A stretch of DNA of 64,000 bases from Membranipora membranacea (GCA_914767715.1 OU612072.1:3842001-3906000), one strand, 5' to 3'. Shown: positions 1 to 13,407, counted from the stretch's first letter. Made by a program: numbers and translations. Notes: generated by a model from the sequence alone, not told the origin.

Positions 1-364
1 AGTTAACCTTATTGATGAAGATTTGTTAAATATAGCAGTAAAAATAATACCTAGTATTTAACACGCCTATTGTCAATACGCGGTTAAAACTAATAAATAA
101 TTGTTATTACTTGCATTTTATTTTACATAAAAAAGGGGATACACAATGACATCTAGACTACACTACTAACATGTGTATCTCTGATCGTAAAAGTCAATTT
201 AGTATGAGTACCTAACATGTGCCAACCCCTATTTAATGAAATTCACTAAATCCCTTGTGATGGTATTGAGGTATTCACTCTCTATCAATCACATGATATA
301 CTATTGCATGTATATGCAACAGTATATCATGTGATCAGTATGATATTCGGAGGAGCATTATTAC
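1..364. other. SKI8/WDR61 intron (left edge of window)
   Basis: This is non-coding sequence downstream (in minus-strand sense) of the last visible SKI8 exon. The donor GT on the minus strand is at 364-363. The final WD40 blade and stop codon are not here, so the gene continues beyond the left edge. The only structure seen is the palindrome at 288-335. Confidence 0.7.
288..335. repeat. Palindrome, 22-bp arms, 4-nt loop
   Basis: Arms 288-309 and 314-335 are reverse complements with one mismatch, separated by a 4-nt loop. The repeat lies in a SKI8 intron. It could be a minimal relic of an inverted-repeat element or a hairpin in the pre-mRNA. No target-site duplication was recognised. Confidence 0.85.
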
Positions 365-3300
365 CTGGTAACAAAGTGAGCGTTATCAGGACTAAAGTCG
401 ACACTGAGTACCCAGCTCTGGTGTCCTGTCATGTTAGATATCAGTGTGGCGTTCTGTACATCGTATAACTTTATATGAGAGTCATCTGAAGCTGTCACTA
501 GTAACTGTGAGTCCGGTGAAAATGATAGAGATCTAAAAATAGGTCATCAAAAGATATTGATCCAAAACAGGTCATAAAAAGAGAAAGATCTTAGAACAAG
601 TCATATATAAATGGTTGATTAATGATGAATGATTTTATTTCCGCGGCAATGATACCAAGTGAGCTATTCATTAAATGATAGAAATGATTCAACAGAAAAA
701 TTTGAAATATTTAAGATTTGAAAATGACTGTTGACAGCATAGATGTAAAAAAATGGCTTCTGCCATTTTGCGCTGTTCCGACAGAGGTGATGAATTGCTT
801 CTGATCAACGTTAAATTTTGTGATGACAACTTCAAACAAAAGAATGGAAATCGGCTAATGAGTTGCGAATAGAATAAGGTGACTTTATTATTGTCATGGG
901 TAAATAGTCTACTGAATAACATCAGCAGAAGTCTGCTATGGCTGACAGTTTACTTCTGACACAATGAACATTTCTTTTTAGTTCAGCAATAAAACCATAT
1001 AATATAGAATATATATCAAATATCCTCAACCTGGTATACAACTCTCTCTAAAAGACATGTGACACCATAACGGAACGTTGACATGTGAATATATGAGGAA
1101 AATTTTCTTATTTTTTCGGGGTTGTATCCTCAACATCAGAGAGCGGACAACTATTACTAACTACCATCTTTAAAAAATTAATATCAGTCTCTAATTGTGA
1201 TGAAACTAGAAGTGACATAATAATATTCACCTGACAGGCATAGCGTGTCCCTCCAGTGTATGCATCAGTTTACCAGAAGTCATATCAAATATGTTAATTA
1301 TACCATCTATAGCTCCACATGCTACATATTTACCATCTGGACTCTGTGAATGATACAAAATAACACTGGTACATTTTACTGACTATGGTCAATGTTAACA
1401 TATAGCCTTAGATTATGCATATATATATGTGTGTTCGAAGGCCTCATAAGGAGATTGAATATTTTAAATAACTCTTGGTAGGGAAGAGGAAGACATTAAC
1501 GCCGTTCTCTTTCTTCATGGTGACTATGACAGAGTTTAATGATGGTTAGACTATCAGCAAAATCATGTTCTCATTCCATGAGTAACTTAGGGTTTACATC
1601 GCAATTAGATTTCAAAGTGAGTCAAGGCAACGAGACACCAATTTCTATGAATAATCTTTGAAGCAGAACATCAAAACAGGAGGGCATTTCTCATCAAGAA
1701 GTGGGTGGTTTATTCCCACTCGAAGCTTGGGAGCAAAAACATATTTAGGCATTACTAATTACTAACTGCCTCATTTGCTTCAATGAGTTTGGAAATACAA
1801 AAAGATTCACATTGAGATATTATAATGTAGTCAAGACTCACATAGGCGACGCTCATAGTAAATTTTCCTCTTGTATCCAGAGTTGTCTCCTTCTTACCAG
1901 AATCTATCCCGAACACGTTAACTTTACCCGTGTGACTTCCTGTAGCTAGTGACTTACCATCAGGGGAGAACGATAACGTCCAGCAATCAACTGTAATATA
2001 AGGAGACATTCATCACCAGAACAATGTACAAGCTTGATAACAAAAGCACGAAGTAACTCCAACAGCTTCATTTTAAGTTCACTGCAGCGCATTTTGTAAT
2101 CCTATGACGTCAAACAGAAATACTGATATTGCTGATAGTGCCTGTGAAAAAATGGAATATCTTCAATTCAACGTTAGACTTTTTTGCCCTGCTTTGTGAA
2201 GACAGGCTTTTCCTTATCACAGAGCAAATCATATGACTAGTACATACATATACACTGCAGTATTTATATAGTACAAAACAGTGTGTACACACAGTACTAT
2301 GATAAGCTCACATCACTTACCTGGTCCGGCATCCAGAGTTCTGATCTGTTTACCTGCGTCCAAATCCCACAACTTTATATGACTGTCCAGACTGCTTGAT
2401 GCTGCCACTGTAATCATATGGAACTTTCAGATAACACACATCTTTATGGTATCAAGAAACATATATATATCAAGTGATCTAACAACCAGTGTAGAAATCA
2501 TCTCCAGTGAAATCTGCAAGTCACACAACATCCATCTGCAGATAATCAACATTTATTGCTGGATTGAGGTTGCATACCATAACCGATATTGAAACTGAGA
2601 GAAATTCAACTTCATCTGAACCTTGCTAAATTCAGCATTTGTGAAAACCATAAAACCATAAAATGAAGTCACCACACTGATAAAATAATGCATGTAGACA
2701 CGGAATCTGAATCATGCTTTCCTCTCTGTTGGCTATAGATGAGTGACTTGTAAGTGTATGGATTGATCACTAAGGTTTTGTCTTTGAAATTGTTCATAAG
2801 TGGTTTTAGGTGTGCGGTGACTTACAAGTGTGTTGACTTGTAAAAATGAGAAAAATTAGTTTTGAAAACACGGCAATTCACTTATAGTGAGGTTTTAGTG
2901 TAATAGTTATTAAGCTCTTGCAAAATACTGGCACAGTCTACAGGTTTAGATCAGGACTGGTGAGGTTGTATTATCTATTCCTGTAAACTAATCATGACCT
3001 GATGCTTCTCACTCTCTACTTACTGGTGCCGAGGTAGTTGATATCTACAGATACGATACCCAGCTGATGTCCTTCTAAGTTATATCTCAGCTCCATACGA
3101 TCTCCGGTCCTTTAAATAATTATAGCAGCAGGTTGATAACCTAATTATGACAGAACAGAGGAATTGTGTCTCTGATAACGATCACTCACAACCTTATACA
3201 CAAAAAATTTCTATTTCACCTCCCAAAAGCATAATTACCTACACGTAGGCCAGAAGGTCAGGTTGTTGGTTCGATTGGGTTGGGGTTGAACTTTTCAGCC

Positions 3301-6300
3301 ATACTAGACGCAACAGAAAGGTTCGGTCTGGAGTAATTTATACAAAATCAGGGCAAACCCAGAATTCTCTCTGGTTTGACAGTCATTCCTACACCTGGAT
3401 GAATCTCAGGGTTAACTCCCGAGGTCTTCCATTTTTTTAGGTTTCTTTGGCAAATAATCTTGGTGAGCCTGTGTGAGAATAAGACCCATGTAATATAACA
3501 CCTACCATCTCCATAGTTTGACAGTATCATCTACAGATCCAGTCACGATGTTATCTGTACCGTTATTTTGATTTTTCCTCCAGGCACAGCTCCATATACT
3601 ATCCTCGTGTGCCTGCTCTTGTTTGTATATTATCGAATACTGCAACAATAGAAAATACAACATAACATCAGTATGCCTTGTATCGTTTATCAGCGGGAAA
3701 AGAGATAAAATTCAACGATCAAGCAGGTGAGTATTGAAGCATATATTATGTTTCAATGCAAAGCAATGTATAACATGCAATTTACACCTATACAAATATC
3801 ATGTATACAATACATAATAATAATAATATACAATAAATAATAATGTATACAAATACAATATGAGAATGCAATGTAAAAAATGTAAAGGAAAAAGGGAGCA
3901 TCCGGCCAACAAATGAGTACAAATAAAGCTGTGTCCATGCCTTGAATTTTTGCTTGTAAGAATGAATTTCTGAGAGACTTTTCGGTTAACATTTCATTTC
4001 CAACCACATATCACTGACCAAGATCAATTTTGTCACGTAGAATAATATGTATGTGCACACTTTTTTTAACATGTAGCCCCTGGTGAGAAAATTGTGTAGG
4101 ACTAGGCCTAGATACAGCCTCTACCAAACATTTTAGGGTTCAGCATTAGCCTACAGGGTATTCCATAGATGCCATTTGCTCACAGTGAGTGAAGTGTGGA
4201 CACCACACAGAGACCCATCCTCCGACTTTCAATGTTAGGAAACACGGTAGTCCTATGGTATTAGTTATCAGCTCAACTGAGGACCAAATGAGCAACTCCT
4301 CTTAGTGAAGTGAGTAACAATTTCCCAACAAAACACTTCACAATCCTAACTATCGATATTATATGGTCAGCTTAATGTGACAATGTAAAAGAATAGAATG
4401 TAATGTATCAAGCAAGGAGTAACCCAATGTATGCAGCTCTTAATATAACTTTTCATAAAACAATGAGATCTCTAACTGCTCTGACTATGATGTCCTACCT
4501 TTAGCGAATAGAATTGACTAAGCTGTGTTTCTTGATGAAATGAAAAACTACAGTTATTTTACTCTTTGGTACTCCTGTCCACTAGCTATTACAAGCATGA
4601 AGTGGTAATACTAGAGTAGATGGATAGCTTGAGGTAGGGTAATGAACAAGTGGAGCATGATGATTGAGTGAGTACACCAGCAAGTGAAGTAGTGAGATTC
4701 AGACTGGAGCCAAAGAATTGAAGCAACTTAAGCAGAGATAATAGTGCATAGCCTATAAGCAAATCAATTCAATTAAGCAGTAACTTGAGCAACAAGTGAT
4801 CGCATTGTACATTCTCATTATTAACTTTGGGAATTGATAAAGAAATTATTAAAATTATTCATTTTATTTTGAATTTTTGAGTTAGGGAAAATTAACCTTA
4901 CCATAGTGTTTCGTTTCAGCTTTGATCAAGGCAAAATTCAAGCTTAATTTACTCAAAAATTTACTGTGGTTGCTGTGAATACAGTGAGAGTAATCAAACA
5001 GTCAAACACTTGCAAATTGACTCCTTTTATTCAACACTATGATGTTCAGTGAAATACAAAAATTCTGTTTCTAGACAGTGAGAAAGTGGATGGCATTGAC
5101 TCGCTGACAATGACAGCAACATGCTATGAGAAGTGGAGATAATTCTTATAAATGTAGGAGAGGACAAACATCATCCAATTCGACAAGCACTATTGGTCAA
5201 CTTATAGCAGCCTGCTTATAGTTTTAATAAAATGTAAAACATTCTAAGTACATTTATTCGGCCAAAATGATGAATCAATTATACATTTTATTTATGTTGC
5301 TGTAAATAAAGTACTCCCTTGATTGGATTGACAAGAAAACGATATTGACCAGAGAGTTAATTGCTGTAATAGCTTGTTCTTTTTTGGTCTCAATTTCATC
5401 TTTATTATGAAAAAACTCGCCATTCAAACTGTTAGCGATCATCAAGGTCTTCAAAATCATCCTCCTCCACTTTAGCGCTTCATGGATTATGAGATTATAC
5501 AAGAAACGCCAACTAAAACTCTCTAATACGCTAAGATGGTAACAAACTCATCAACACTACACACATGTAATAATCTTAGTCATAACACGTTTGTTCCCTC
5601 TGATGGTGGAAGGATATTTAGAATATGTATCAAGGCCAGCACATCAATACTCTAATTATGCAATATCATTCCGCTGCCAGTGGGAATATATCATTCTAAA
5701 TTTGACCGAGAAGTTTATACCATTACATCCCTCATCCCACACATTAGGCAGGGTACGCCTTTTTACTCCTTGGATAGGCATATTCAATAACTCCTAATGC
5801 CCAACTGATCCAGAAGTGTTGTCAGTTTCCGAAGATCCATGCAAAGCAAAACAGCTACCATAACTCACTAAATTCTAATGATGAGGCCCACAATGACATA
5901 TTTTGAGTAAGATGACATCAGGGAGAATTTAAAAAAGTTTTCTGATGACATCAGCAAAATTAGTCTGAGCCCTCAGAAGTTGGGAACAGTTTACCTAGTT
6001 CTGCCTCTCATTGGCCCCGCGTTATCTAGTCTCAACAAGTTTTAAAATGCCAACACATGGCCTTTACCCAACCTTCATAGCATGATAACTTAGGCTGCAT
6101 ACACAGTAGACATCGAAACTGCCAAGACTGCCTCTACAACTAGTGTACAATTACCTGTTCGTAATGTGCTGCTTTACATTGAGATTGTGAATATATTTAT
6201 GCATCCTTAAACAATACAACTTTAAATCGCTCAGAAATTGCGGGATTGGAAGGAAACTCTTCAAAAATCGTCTACATTGCTAAAAACGTCCTACAACTTC

Positions 6301-6390
6301 CTAGTATGAGCTCACCTTAAGCGGTGAATATTTCAGTAAAACAACAGCACTTAGGCTGAGTCTCTGTTAACCAACCTTGTCAGGTAGCAT
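365..6390 (-). CDS. WDR61: SKI8/WDR61, WD40 subunit of Ski and PAF1 complexes (3' end off window)
   Basis: Exons in coding order are 6376-6390 (MLPDK), 3506-3639, 3024-3109, 2321-2407, 1842-1990, 1231-1343 and 365-532. All have GT/AG borders and the phases join to 250 codons plus 2 nt. The protein follows the SKI8/WDR61 family closely: it opens with [11 protein letters not shown], then has [13 protein letters not shown], the [11 protein letters not shown] blade, [13 protein letters not shown] and [15 protein letters not shown]. The family is about 305 residues, so only the last blade (about 55 residues) is missing beyond the left edge. Family members form a seven-bladed propeller that scaffolds the cytoplasmic Ski RNA-decay complex and also joins the nuclear PAF1 elongation complex. 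I chose ATG 6390 because it aligns with the usual family start. The frame stays open upstream to ATG 6609. Confidence 0.95.
3640..6375. other. First intron of SKI8/WDR61
   Basis: This 2.7-kb intron separates the five-codon start exon from the first WD40 exon. It holds an AT-rich stretch of short AATAAT and TACA runs around 3778-3865. Short chance ORFs occur on both strands, and none resembles a known protein or is flanked by convincing splice sites. Confidence 0.6.
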
Positions 6391-6609
6391 ATAGTAGTTA
6401 CCAGTGACGGTTTTAGTCAACCGAATCTTTTCTCTTTTCTTCAAAGAAGCTATATTTGGTTGCTGGCCAGTGAATTTAGTAAATATACCATCTGCCGTTT
6501 TGGCGTAAAGCGCTTTCAGGCGCTGACTCTCTGTGTGAGCCAACGCGCCAGGTACAATACTCGACCTTCGCCTCTCGGGAATACCGATTTTCACACCAGG
6601 GTTAGCCAT
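6391..6609 (-). CDS. Possible 73-codon N-terminal extension of SKI8/WDR61
   Basis: Directly upstream of, and in frame with, the MLPDK start there is an open frame beginning ATG at 6609 (MANPGVKIGIPERRRSS...). It is rich in Lys/Arg and Ser/Thr, with a basic RRRSS cluster that would suit a basophilic kinase. It joins the SKI8 frame without a stop. Known SKI8 proteins lack such an extension. It may be a species-specific N-terminus, an alternative isoform or a chance open frame in the 5' UTR. A 73-codon stop-free run in AT-rich DNA is uncommon but not decisive. I recognise no domain. Confidence 0.4.
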
Positions 6610-7435
6610 CGTTTTACAACTGTCTCATCCGCTGTCACAACTTAACACGTAGACTGCACAGTACCTTGTCTTCTGATGAATCTGTTAGATTCTTTGAAGA
6701 ATTGGTATTCTTTTTTGAGCATTGTTGTATGACTGAATGACGAAACCATTACATTATTTGCTTGACAATAGAAGCAAGGGCAAGGAGTTGTGGTTCACTG
6801 TTTAAACTCCTATGCTTGTAAATCATTTAATTGTGTTTGATGCATGTTCATCAAGTCAGCAAGATTGTACCAAGTTATTGACGCTCTTATATATATATCA
6901 AAGAACAGTTTGGATGAGAGTAGATAACACTCAAACTACAGTCGTGAAACACTGTTTTGGTTTAAATATTGTATAAGTCTCAGCATAGACATCAAGCAGC
7001 TGTTACACTTACTTATGATTAGTATCGGGATCCGCAGAGAAAAATAGGATAAGTCAACAGCTGGAAACAGAACTGTCCTCATAATGCTCTTCCTTAGATA
7101 AGGTCACAAAATAGAAAAGAGACCACCAGCAAGAACGCAAATCAGGCAAACAAGATCGACACTCAGACTATGACAACACATCAAAGAAGAATATTAAGGT
7201 AGACAGAGAACAAAGCTGATATTATGTCCATATTTGAGACCAGTTATATGTTACTCCTTCATCAAAGAACACTCAACAATCAAATTTCTAACCATAGCAC
7301 TGAACACTTCTCATCAACCGAGTCATAAACCCACCACGTCTTATTGTTTTACTAATTACAGACACTGTTTTCTAGTAATTGTCTCTATTCGTGGTCCCTC
7401 CCCCCCCCCCAGCCTATTACAAAGCAGATACATAC

Positions 7436-7531
7436 CTGTCCCTCATATGTCGGGCGGAGAGATCCTCTACTGCTGCCCGGAGGCATCACACTCACTCTCC
7501 TCGTAGATAAGTTACTCTTAGGTTTACTCAT
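7436..7531 (-). CDS. Candidate alternative first coding exon (32 codons)
   Basis: On the minus strand an ATG at 7531 opens 32 codons (MSKPKSNLSTRRVSVMPPGS...) ending at CAG with a strong GTATGT donor at 7435. The exon is phase 0, so it could splice in frame to the first WD40 exon of SKI8 at 3639, bypassing the exon at 6376-6609. It shares a loose RR-S-x-(V/I)-x-PG pattern with that exon, which may be coincidence. It could instead begin an unrelated gene nested with SKI8. No other exon was identified. Confidence 0.35.
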
Positions 7532-10500
7532 GGTCAGCACTGAGAAGATCGTCAAGTCGCCAAACACCAGCTCACTTTATCCAGTAATAATGACCATAAA
7601 AGTTTATAGTAGATTGTATATTTGAGAGATTATCAGTTAGTAGACTGCTGTTAAATCTCTAAATAAACTTTGTGTTTTAAATTTGCAATGAGCAAACTTT
7701 TAATCACAGTGATGTTTGACCGTTACATGACAGGCTTTGTACGCTTTAAACATAAATCTCATTCACCTGTTGTTTTTAAACAAACTTAATTCTAAACAAT
7801 TGCTATGTGGTGTAGTTATTTTATTGTTACATATATATTTTGCCCTGCAGGTAAGTGGAATTCAATTGAAAATTGATATCAAAAGCTTTTTAAATAATAT
7901 TGTAGTATTTCATTCAGGTTGAACGGTCTCCTAGAGCTTTCTATTGTAGCCCCCTTTTGTTCAAGGTGAAGTAATCAGCTGTTCAACCTAGCAATATTAA
8001 ATTAAATTGTACCCATTTCTATAATTAATACACTTTTGATTAAAATCAAACTAGTTCAAACATAAACAGCAGAAGAAGCAACGTTGATCGCAATGCGTGA
8101 GTGTTTCCAGTGCAATGACGTTCACCATAAATATCCCATAATACATTATTGAGAAGCTGATAGGTGGGATTGCCTTGCCCGTTATCATATTAATATAATA
8201 TTTATATGTTTATGATCTCACCCTAATAGTGCTCATAATTGATGATTGCTGTTAGATGGCGAGCGGTATAGTTTAGCTGAGTATGATCTGTAAACCATGT
8301 TGACAAGCATCTATACTGTGAGTCGTGAACATATTTGTATGCTGACGTGTATGCTGTGTGACACTTTGGCAGTGATCAAGTAATTTATCATAAAGATATT
8401 ATCAACAGGAGCGGAGCCATTCAATCAGCAGTTGCCCAACCTTTCAAAAAGAGAAGACAACTTTCATACTATTCGAGTTGCATTTCTTAGAGTCCTTAGT
8501 GATTTTAGTGACCTTCGAATTCATTAAGCATTATCACTTGCCTACGATAGCAAAGCAACTAACAAGTCGTATTTTAGTATCGTATCAAACTTAATGTGAA
8601 AGATCCTGGATTCCATATGTATTGTTTTTGGCAATCATGAAGATAACATTGGTGATGCAACATTTTTGATAGTAAAACCTCTTCCGCAGTAGTATGCACT
8701 TTTCTTGGATGTGATATGAATATCAGTTTGAGTTTTAGACACAAACGTACGGAACACTCGTGATAGATTGTGTGTGGTCAGGGACACAGACACAGAATAT
8801 TACTGGCCAGGAATGAGTTCTGATTTGGCATTGACACTCTGTCAAGTCAGGGAGAATGGTTAGGGAAAGACAACTGAGGGTGTGGTTGGGCTCTAGGTAA
8901 AGGTATAATATTTAGGTGCCGATAAGTAAAGTATCAGATTAGGATAAAATCGGTAACTTTTAAGCGCCTATTTGTACAAATGCAATTTATGTTATGAAAT
9001 TTGTGTCATCAGAGGTTTATACATTTCAAGGCCGTGTTCAAACCAGGTAAAAAAGTGATATGTACCTTTTTGTTGTAAACCCCTTAGGTTAGGCTGGTTA
9101 CAGCCATAAATTCACCCCAGATAGGTCTTTCAAAACAGCTATATAACAACTGAAGGTCCATTGTGTGCATCTATCTGTCCTTTCTGTATAAAGAGCGGTC
9201 AGACATCTAGTGGGAAGAAAGGAAGTAGGGTGTGGTTGGGAGCAATGAGTGCTAGCACATGTACTAAGGAAAGATAACTGTTTACACGGAAGAAAAATAG
9301 ACGCACCGAAGCAACAGAATCAGGCACGTCTACACATTCTTATGGACTGCATTCTTTGTCCAAATCTAAAGTTGGCTAAATCTAAACCATACAACAGTTA
9401 ACACGATGATTTATTTCTTTTGATAATGACTTGTTATAATGCATAAAAAAAATTGAAAGATTTGATTACTCGGTTGAAACTGAAAGAGACAATAACTGAT
9501 GATAATTAATATCCTTAATGTCTTTCAGCTGATTGAGCAATGCCAAAAATACCAATATTTATGAATATTTGTAAATGTCTAATATAATTATATTGTAGTC
9601 CGAGATCCTAAAAGGAGAGTGGGTGGGGTTGATTGCGGCACATTCTAATAATCTATGACATTGATCCAAGGCAGCGCACCACATAAATGTCCAAGCCCCA
9701 GTGCTTGTTTAAGGTACAAGCCAAGAGTACAGGGGACTCCCAAAGACAAAACAGAAGCCAAAGGCATACCATTAAAATGAAAATGCCCCCCCCCTTGAGC
9801 CCCATAACGCAAGACAAGGCAACTAACGACACAATTGGAGGGTGTGTTGTTTTCTGTAAGTGTAGAGAGAATGACAGTCGCTTTCTTAGAAAAGAGGAAA
9901 TAGGGCTAATGATGAGGGTAATGTTATCTTCGAATGAGTCATTACTGATCATGTGACTATATAACTTGTGTCCCCACAGGTGATATTCCCCAACCTTCAC
10001 CGAATCTACTCTAAGATCTCAGAGTATAGCGGAGGGTGGTGATTTCGCATGATGCCATACAAATGATGACAAGCTTTGATGATGAAATACAAATTAATTC
10101 AGATCTATCGAATGTCATGGGTTAATGTATTTTGTAAATTTACCTCACACAAACTCAAAACTCTGTGAAAATGGCTTTTAGAAGTTGGTAAAACCTGTAT
10201 TTTAGCTCATGAACGGGTGATAAACTAGCAGCTCAAGGGTCATTTGCTTGTTCATCATTAAATTTTTGAAAAAGTGGCAGGAATTCTTTTAAAACTCCAT
10301 GAGCTAGTTGCATTATGGTTATAGGATGTCGGCATCTCACTACATGATTTTACCCTAGCAATGAATGGCAATGAGCTCCCCAAATGTAACCTTGAAAACC
10401 AAAAGCGCTCTTATTTGAACATGTTTTCATCGAATCGAAAAGGGACATTGAGTATCAGGAATAATTTCTACTCAGTTATTGGTAAAAAATGCAGGCCGCT

Positions 10501-10830
10501 TTGAAAGGTTTGATGGTTTCTTCCTGGTCTGCCCAGAGAAGTTTCCTGTTTTGATGTGTACTTTTTTCCCTCAGCCTGCCGGTGACCACTTAATCTGCAT
10601 AACATGATTACTGCGGCTCACAGCGTTCCATTAAACAAGCTCGTAACTTGTGCCAATCTCATTTAAAAATGATAATTCTCCGTCTTAAGGCTTTTTGTCC
10701 TTTCACCAAAGATATTTCAGAATTTGAAAATGCACTCTGTAACCTCGCAATGACCTAATTAAAATGTTATTTTAGTTTTCCTGCCGTCTAATAAAGCTAC
10801 CTCCCCGTCAGCCCCTCAATGAATCAAGCC

Positions 10831-10854
10831 CTTATTCACCCCGTGGTGAATAAG
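10831..10854. repeat. Short perfect hairpin
   Basis: CTTATTCACC and GGTGAATAAG pair perfectly across the loop CCGT. It is short and of unknown meaning. Confidence 0.8.
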
Positions 10855-12288
10855 AGAAGCGGCAATGACGAAACAAAGTCTCCCATTATGATTGGGATGG
10901 AAATTGCGCAGACAGACAATTATAAAGACCAGTTGTTTTTTATTAAAAATCCACCAAGAGAAGCTTATTGCCCAATAGTAATGCTATTTAAAACAGTGTC
11001 CTTAATGCTCGCCCTTTACCCACCCACCCTAATTCAACAAAGACCTGGTTTGCTTCTTGTTTTAGCAAAGCCAATGTTTTCTTTTAGGGATTATTTATGT
11101 AAATAACAGCCTATGCTCAATTACATATAGTTCAAGAAAAGAATTGAAATTTCAATTTTGTTTATTAGATGGGATATACTAGTGTCTCCCTGGAAAGCCG
11201 CAAACAAGCGGTATTTCGGGCGGGACAAATGGACAAGTTGGTATCAGATAAAACCCTCTAGTGTCCTTGTTGCACTGTATAAGACGTCCAGTCCTTGTTG
11301 TGTATTTTCAGATCTCTAAAAGAGAAGATGATCGGCGACCAAACTTCAATAGGGAGAAGACGATAAAGTAGAAGGCACCTGACATAAAAAACATCACCTG
11401 CTATAACATCAGGGTCATAAAAACAACAAAATTCATACATGAACACACTGTATGATAATATATAGATAGATCTAGAGCTAATGCAATGCTATAGCAGCCT
11501 AACAAATAAGTAAGGTGTCTGTACACTCAGTCTAACAGCTATCTGATTATTAGGGTGTGATGGAAGAAAAGCTAGACAAAATGAAGATCGTTTGCTTTAC
11601 CTTTCGTTTGTAAGACAATTATTGTATAGGGTTATAAACTATAACTAGATTAAATATTACTTACAGCAGACTAAAGTAAAATAATATAGTAGCCTATGTA
11701 TTACTTTTCATAAATCAGCAGTGGAAGAGAAACCAGACCCGCTGGTGCGGAAGACTTTAGAAAGTACGGAAATGTATTCATCAAATGCTCCCTATGGTCA
11801 TTCAGCAGATTTGGGCACAAAGTATAATTATGATCTGATATCATTATACTATTTACTTGTGATTGTGTTGACAAAAAAAGTTATGCACTGAAAGTCAAAC
11901 AAAAAACAAAGACTCATTTATAAAGATTACTACCCCACACTGGCTCATACAAAAAAGTTGGTTTTTTTTACATGAATGTGTAATTGGGACCACATGACAC
12001 TTCTCTAATGTTCATTTCTCTAATTCGGCCTTGAAGAATGTCAAACATTCATAAATCCTCGCAAGCGCAACACAGTTCCATCTCACTAGTTCTTTTATAG
12101 GACTTTTGTGAGATAGTTCTGTTTTAGAATCAAAGTAAAGGAAAAGTGAGAGCATTGCCGTTCATTTTTGCCTTTGCTGACGGACAAAATCCACCTGAGC
12201 AATATAAGAAAGTTTGATGTCTGCACCTGAGCACCTCACTATAGATATATCTTTGGCTGTAATCGCTGCAAGCTGGCTTTTAATTTAG

Positions 12289-12699
12289 TTCCAAAAATAA
12301 TGAGAAAAATGTTACATATGAATGAGCTACACATCCCACTGTTTTACCATTTCATCCAAATTGCTTGGAAGCTAAAATGGCTTGTTAAAACTTTTCATAG
12401 GATCAGACCTTTCATAGCTTGAGTTCTATGGGTCCCTGAGACCTGAACCCGGGTTGATTCGAGTATCCTCGGCCAGCCTCTGCTCATAGACAAGACCTTT
12501 CATAACTGATCCAGCGTAATCTGGAGAAGCATAATTAATATCGGTGTACAATTCCAAAAAGCGCAGAACAATATTATGTATGAATGAGCTACACAGTTTC
12601 CCAATTTCATCCAAATTGCTTGGAAGCTTATCGTTTGTTAGAACTTTGTTGAATCAGACCTTTCAAAACTGATCTGGAGAATCATAATTAATATAGAGA
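12289..12699. repeat. Diverged tandem duplication 3' of Otx
   Basis: Copy 1 (12289-12541) and copy 2 (12552-12699) share ordered blocks: TTCCAAAAA, GAATGAGCTACACA, ATTTCATCCAAATTGCTTGG, ATCAGACCTTTCA and GCATAATTAATAT or a close variant. Copy 1 also contains about 70 bp (roughly 12419-12488) that is absent from copy 2. The blocks are non-coding in both copies. Confidence 0.8.
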
Positions 12700-13401
12700 C
12701 ACAGGAGGGGGGGGGGGGTACAGCAAACCTTGACTTTCTATATACCATTGGAAAGCTCTTGATACAAGGAAAATGTTAATTCAATGAAAATTACGTTGGG
12801 TTACTTGACGTTGCGCTATACACTATAGTACTGTTGTTTTGTACAATTCCCAAAGGCTCAGAGAGGCAACACACTTTACCACTACTTGAGACTGGCAAGA
12901 ACCCAAGAACAGCAATTGGAAATGAGGAGGTTCTGTTACGAAACAACAACATTTAGAGGGCAGAGGTATCCACAGCTCCATGTGATGATGATTGATCTAC
13001 ACGCCATTGTCCTTTGAACGTCACTATAGAGAATTGTTAATTTGGTAAATCAGTATGCAAATGACCTGTATGTACGGTTAATAGCTGTGTTGTCATCCTT
13101 CTTGTATTTGGCACCACAAATTAATTAGGAGCCCTCATCCATATAATCACAAACTTCATCTACAACTGCTGTCTTGTGCCTTTTTGACAAAGTTGATTTA
13201 AATTCTTTTGATGATTCTTTGGCATGTCAATTTGCATAAATTTTGTTGTATTTCAGTTATTTTAGATCTGTATTGAAGGCTTGCTATCTCGTCCCAGGAC
13301 AGGACCATAAGAAGGCAATGAAAGCTAATTATTAACAATCATGTAATCTGAGCAACCACGATAAATAAAAAAAGTGAGAGCATCAATTTCTGTAAAACCT
13401 T

Positions 13402-13407
13402 TTTATT
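13402..13407 (-). promoter_or_regulatory. Candidate polyadenylation signal for Otx
   Basis: TTTATT on the plus strand reads AATAAA on the minus strand, about 1.1 kb downstream of the Otx stop codon at 14504. This is a plausible 3' UTR length, but the hexamer is common in AT-rich DNA. Confidence 0.35.

Larger units (their letters stand above)
6610..13401. other. Intergenic region between SKI8/WDR61 and Otx
   Basis: Apart from the candidate exon at 7436-7531 I see no supportable gene. Open frames at 9653-10000 (minus) and 10819-11106 (plus) resemble no protein I know and lack convincing splice borders. Structures seen are C-runs at 7400-7410 and 9786-9794, a perfect 10-bp hairpin at 10831-10854 with a 4-nt loop, the tandem duplication at 12289-12699, and a G-run at 12707-12718. 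The right part flanks the Otx 3' end and could hold Otx regulatory DNA. Confidence 0.6.

Noticed and set aside
3241-3330. tRNA-derived SINE in a SKI8 intron (A-box and B-box-like words)
   Set aside because: Only partial matches to the box consensus, no tail repeat and no target duplication seen.
9653-11106. Open frames at 9653-10000 (minus) and 10819-11106 (plus) as genes
   Set aside because: No recognisable domain, no convincing splice sites and no start context. The length is within chance for this many frames.
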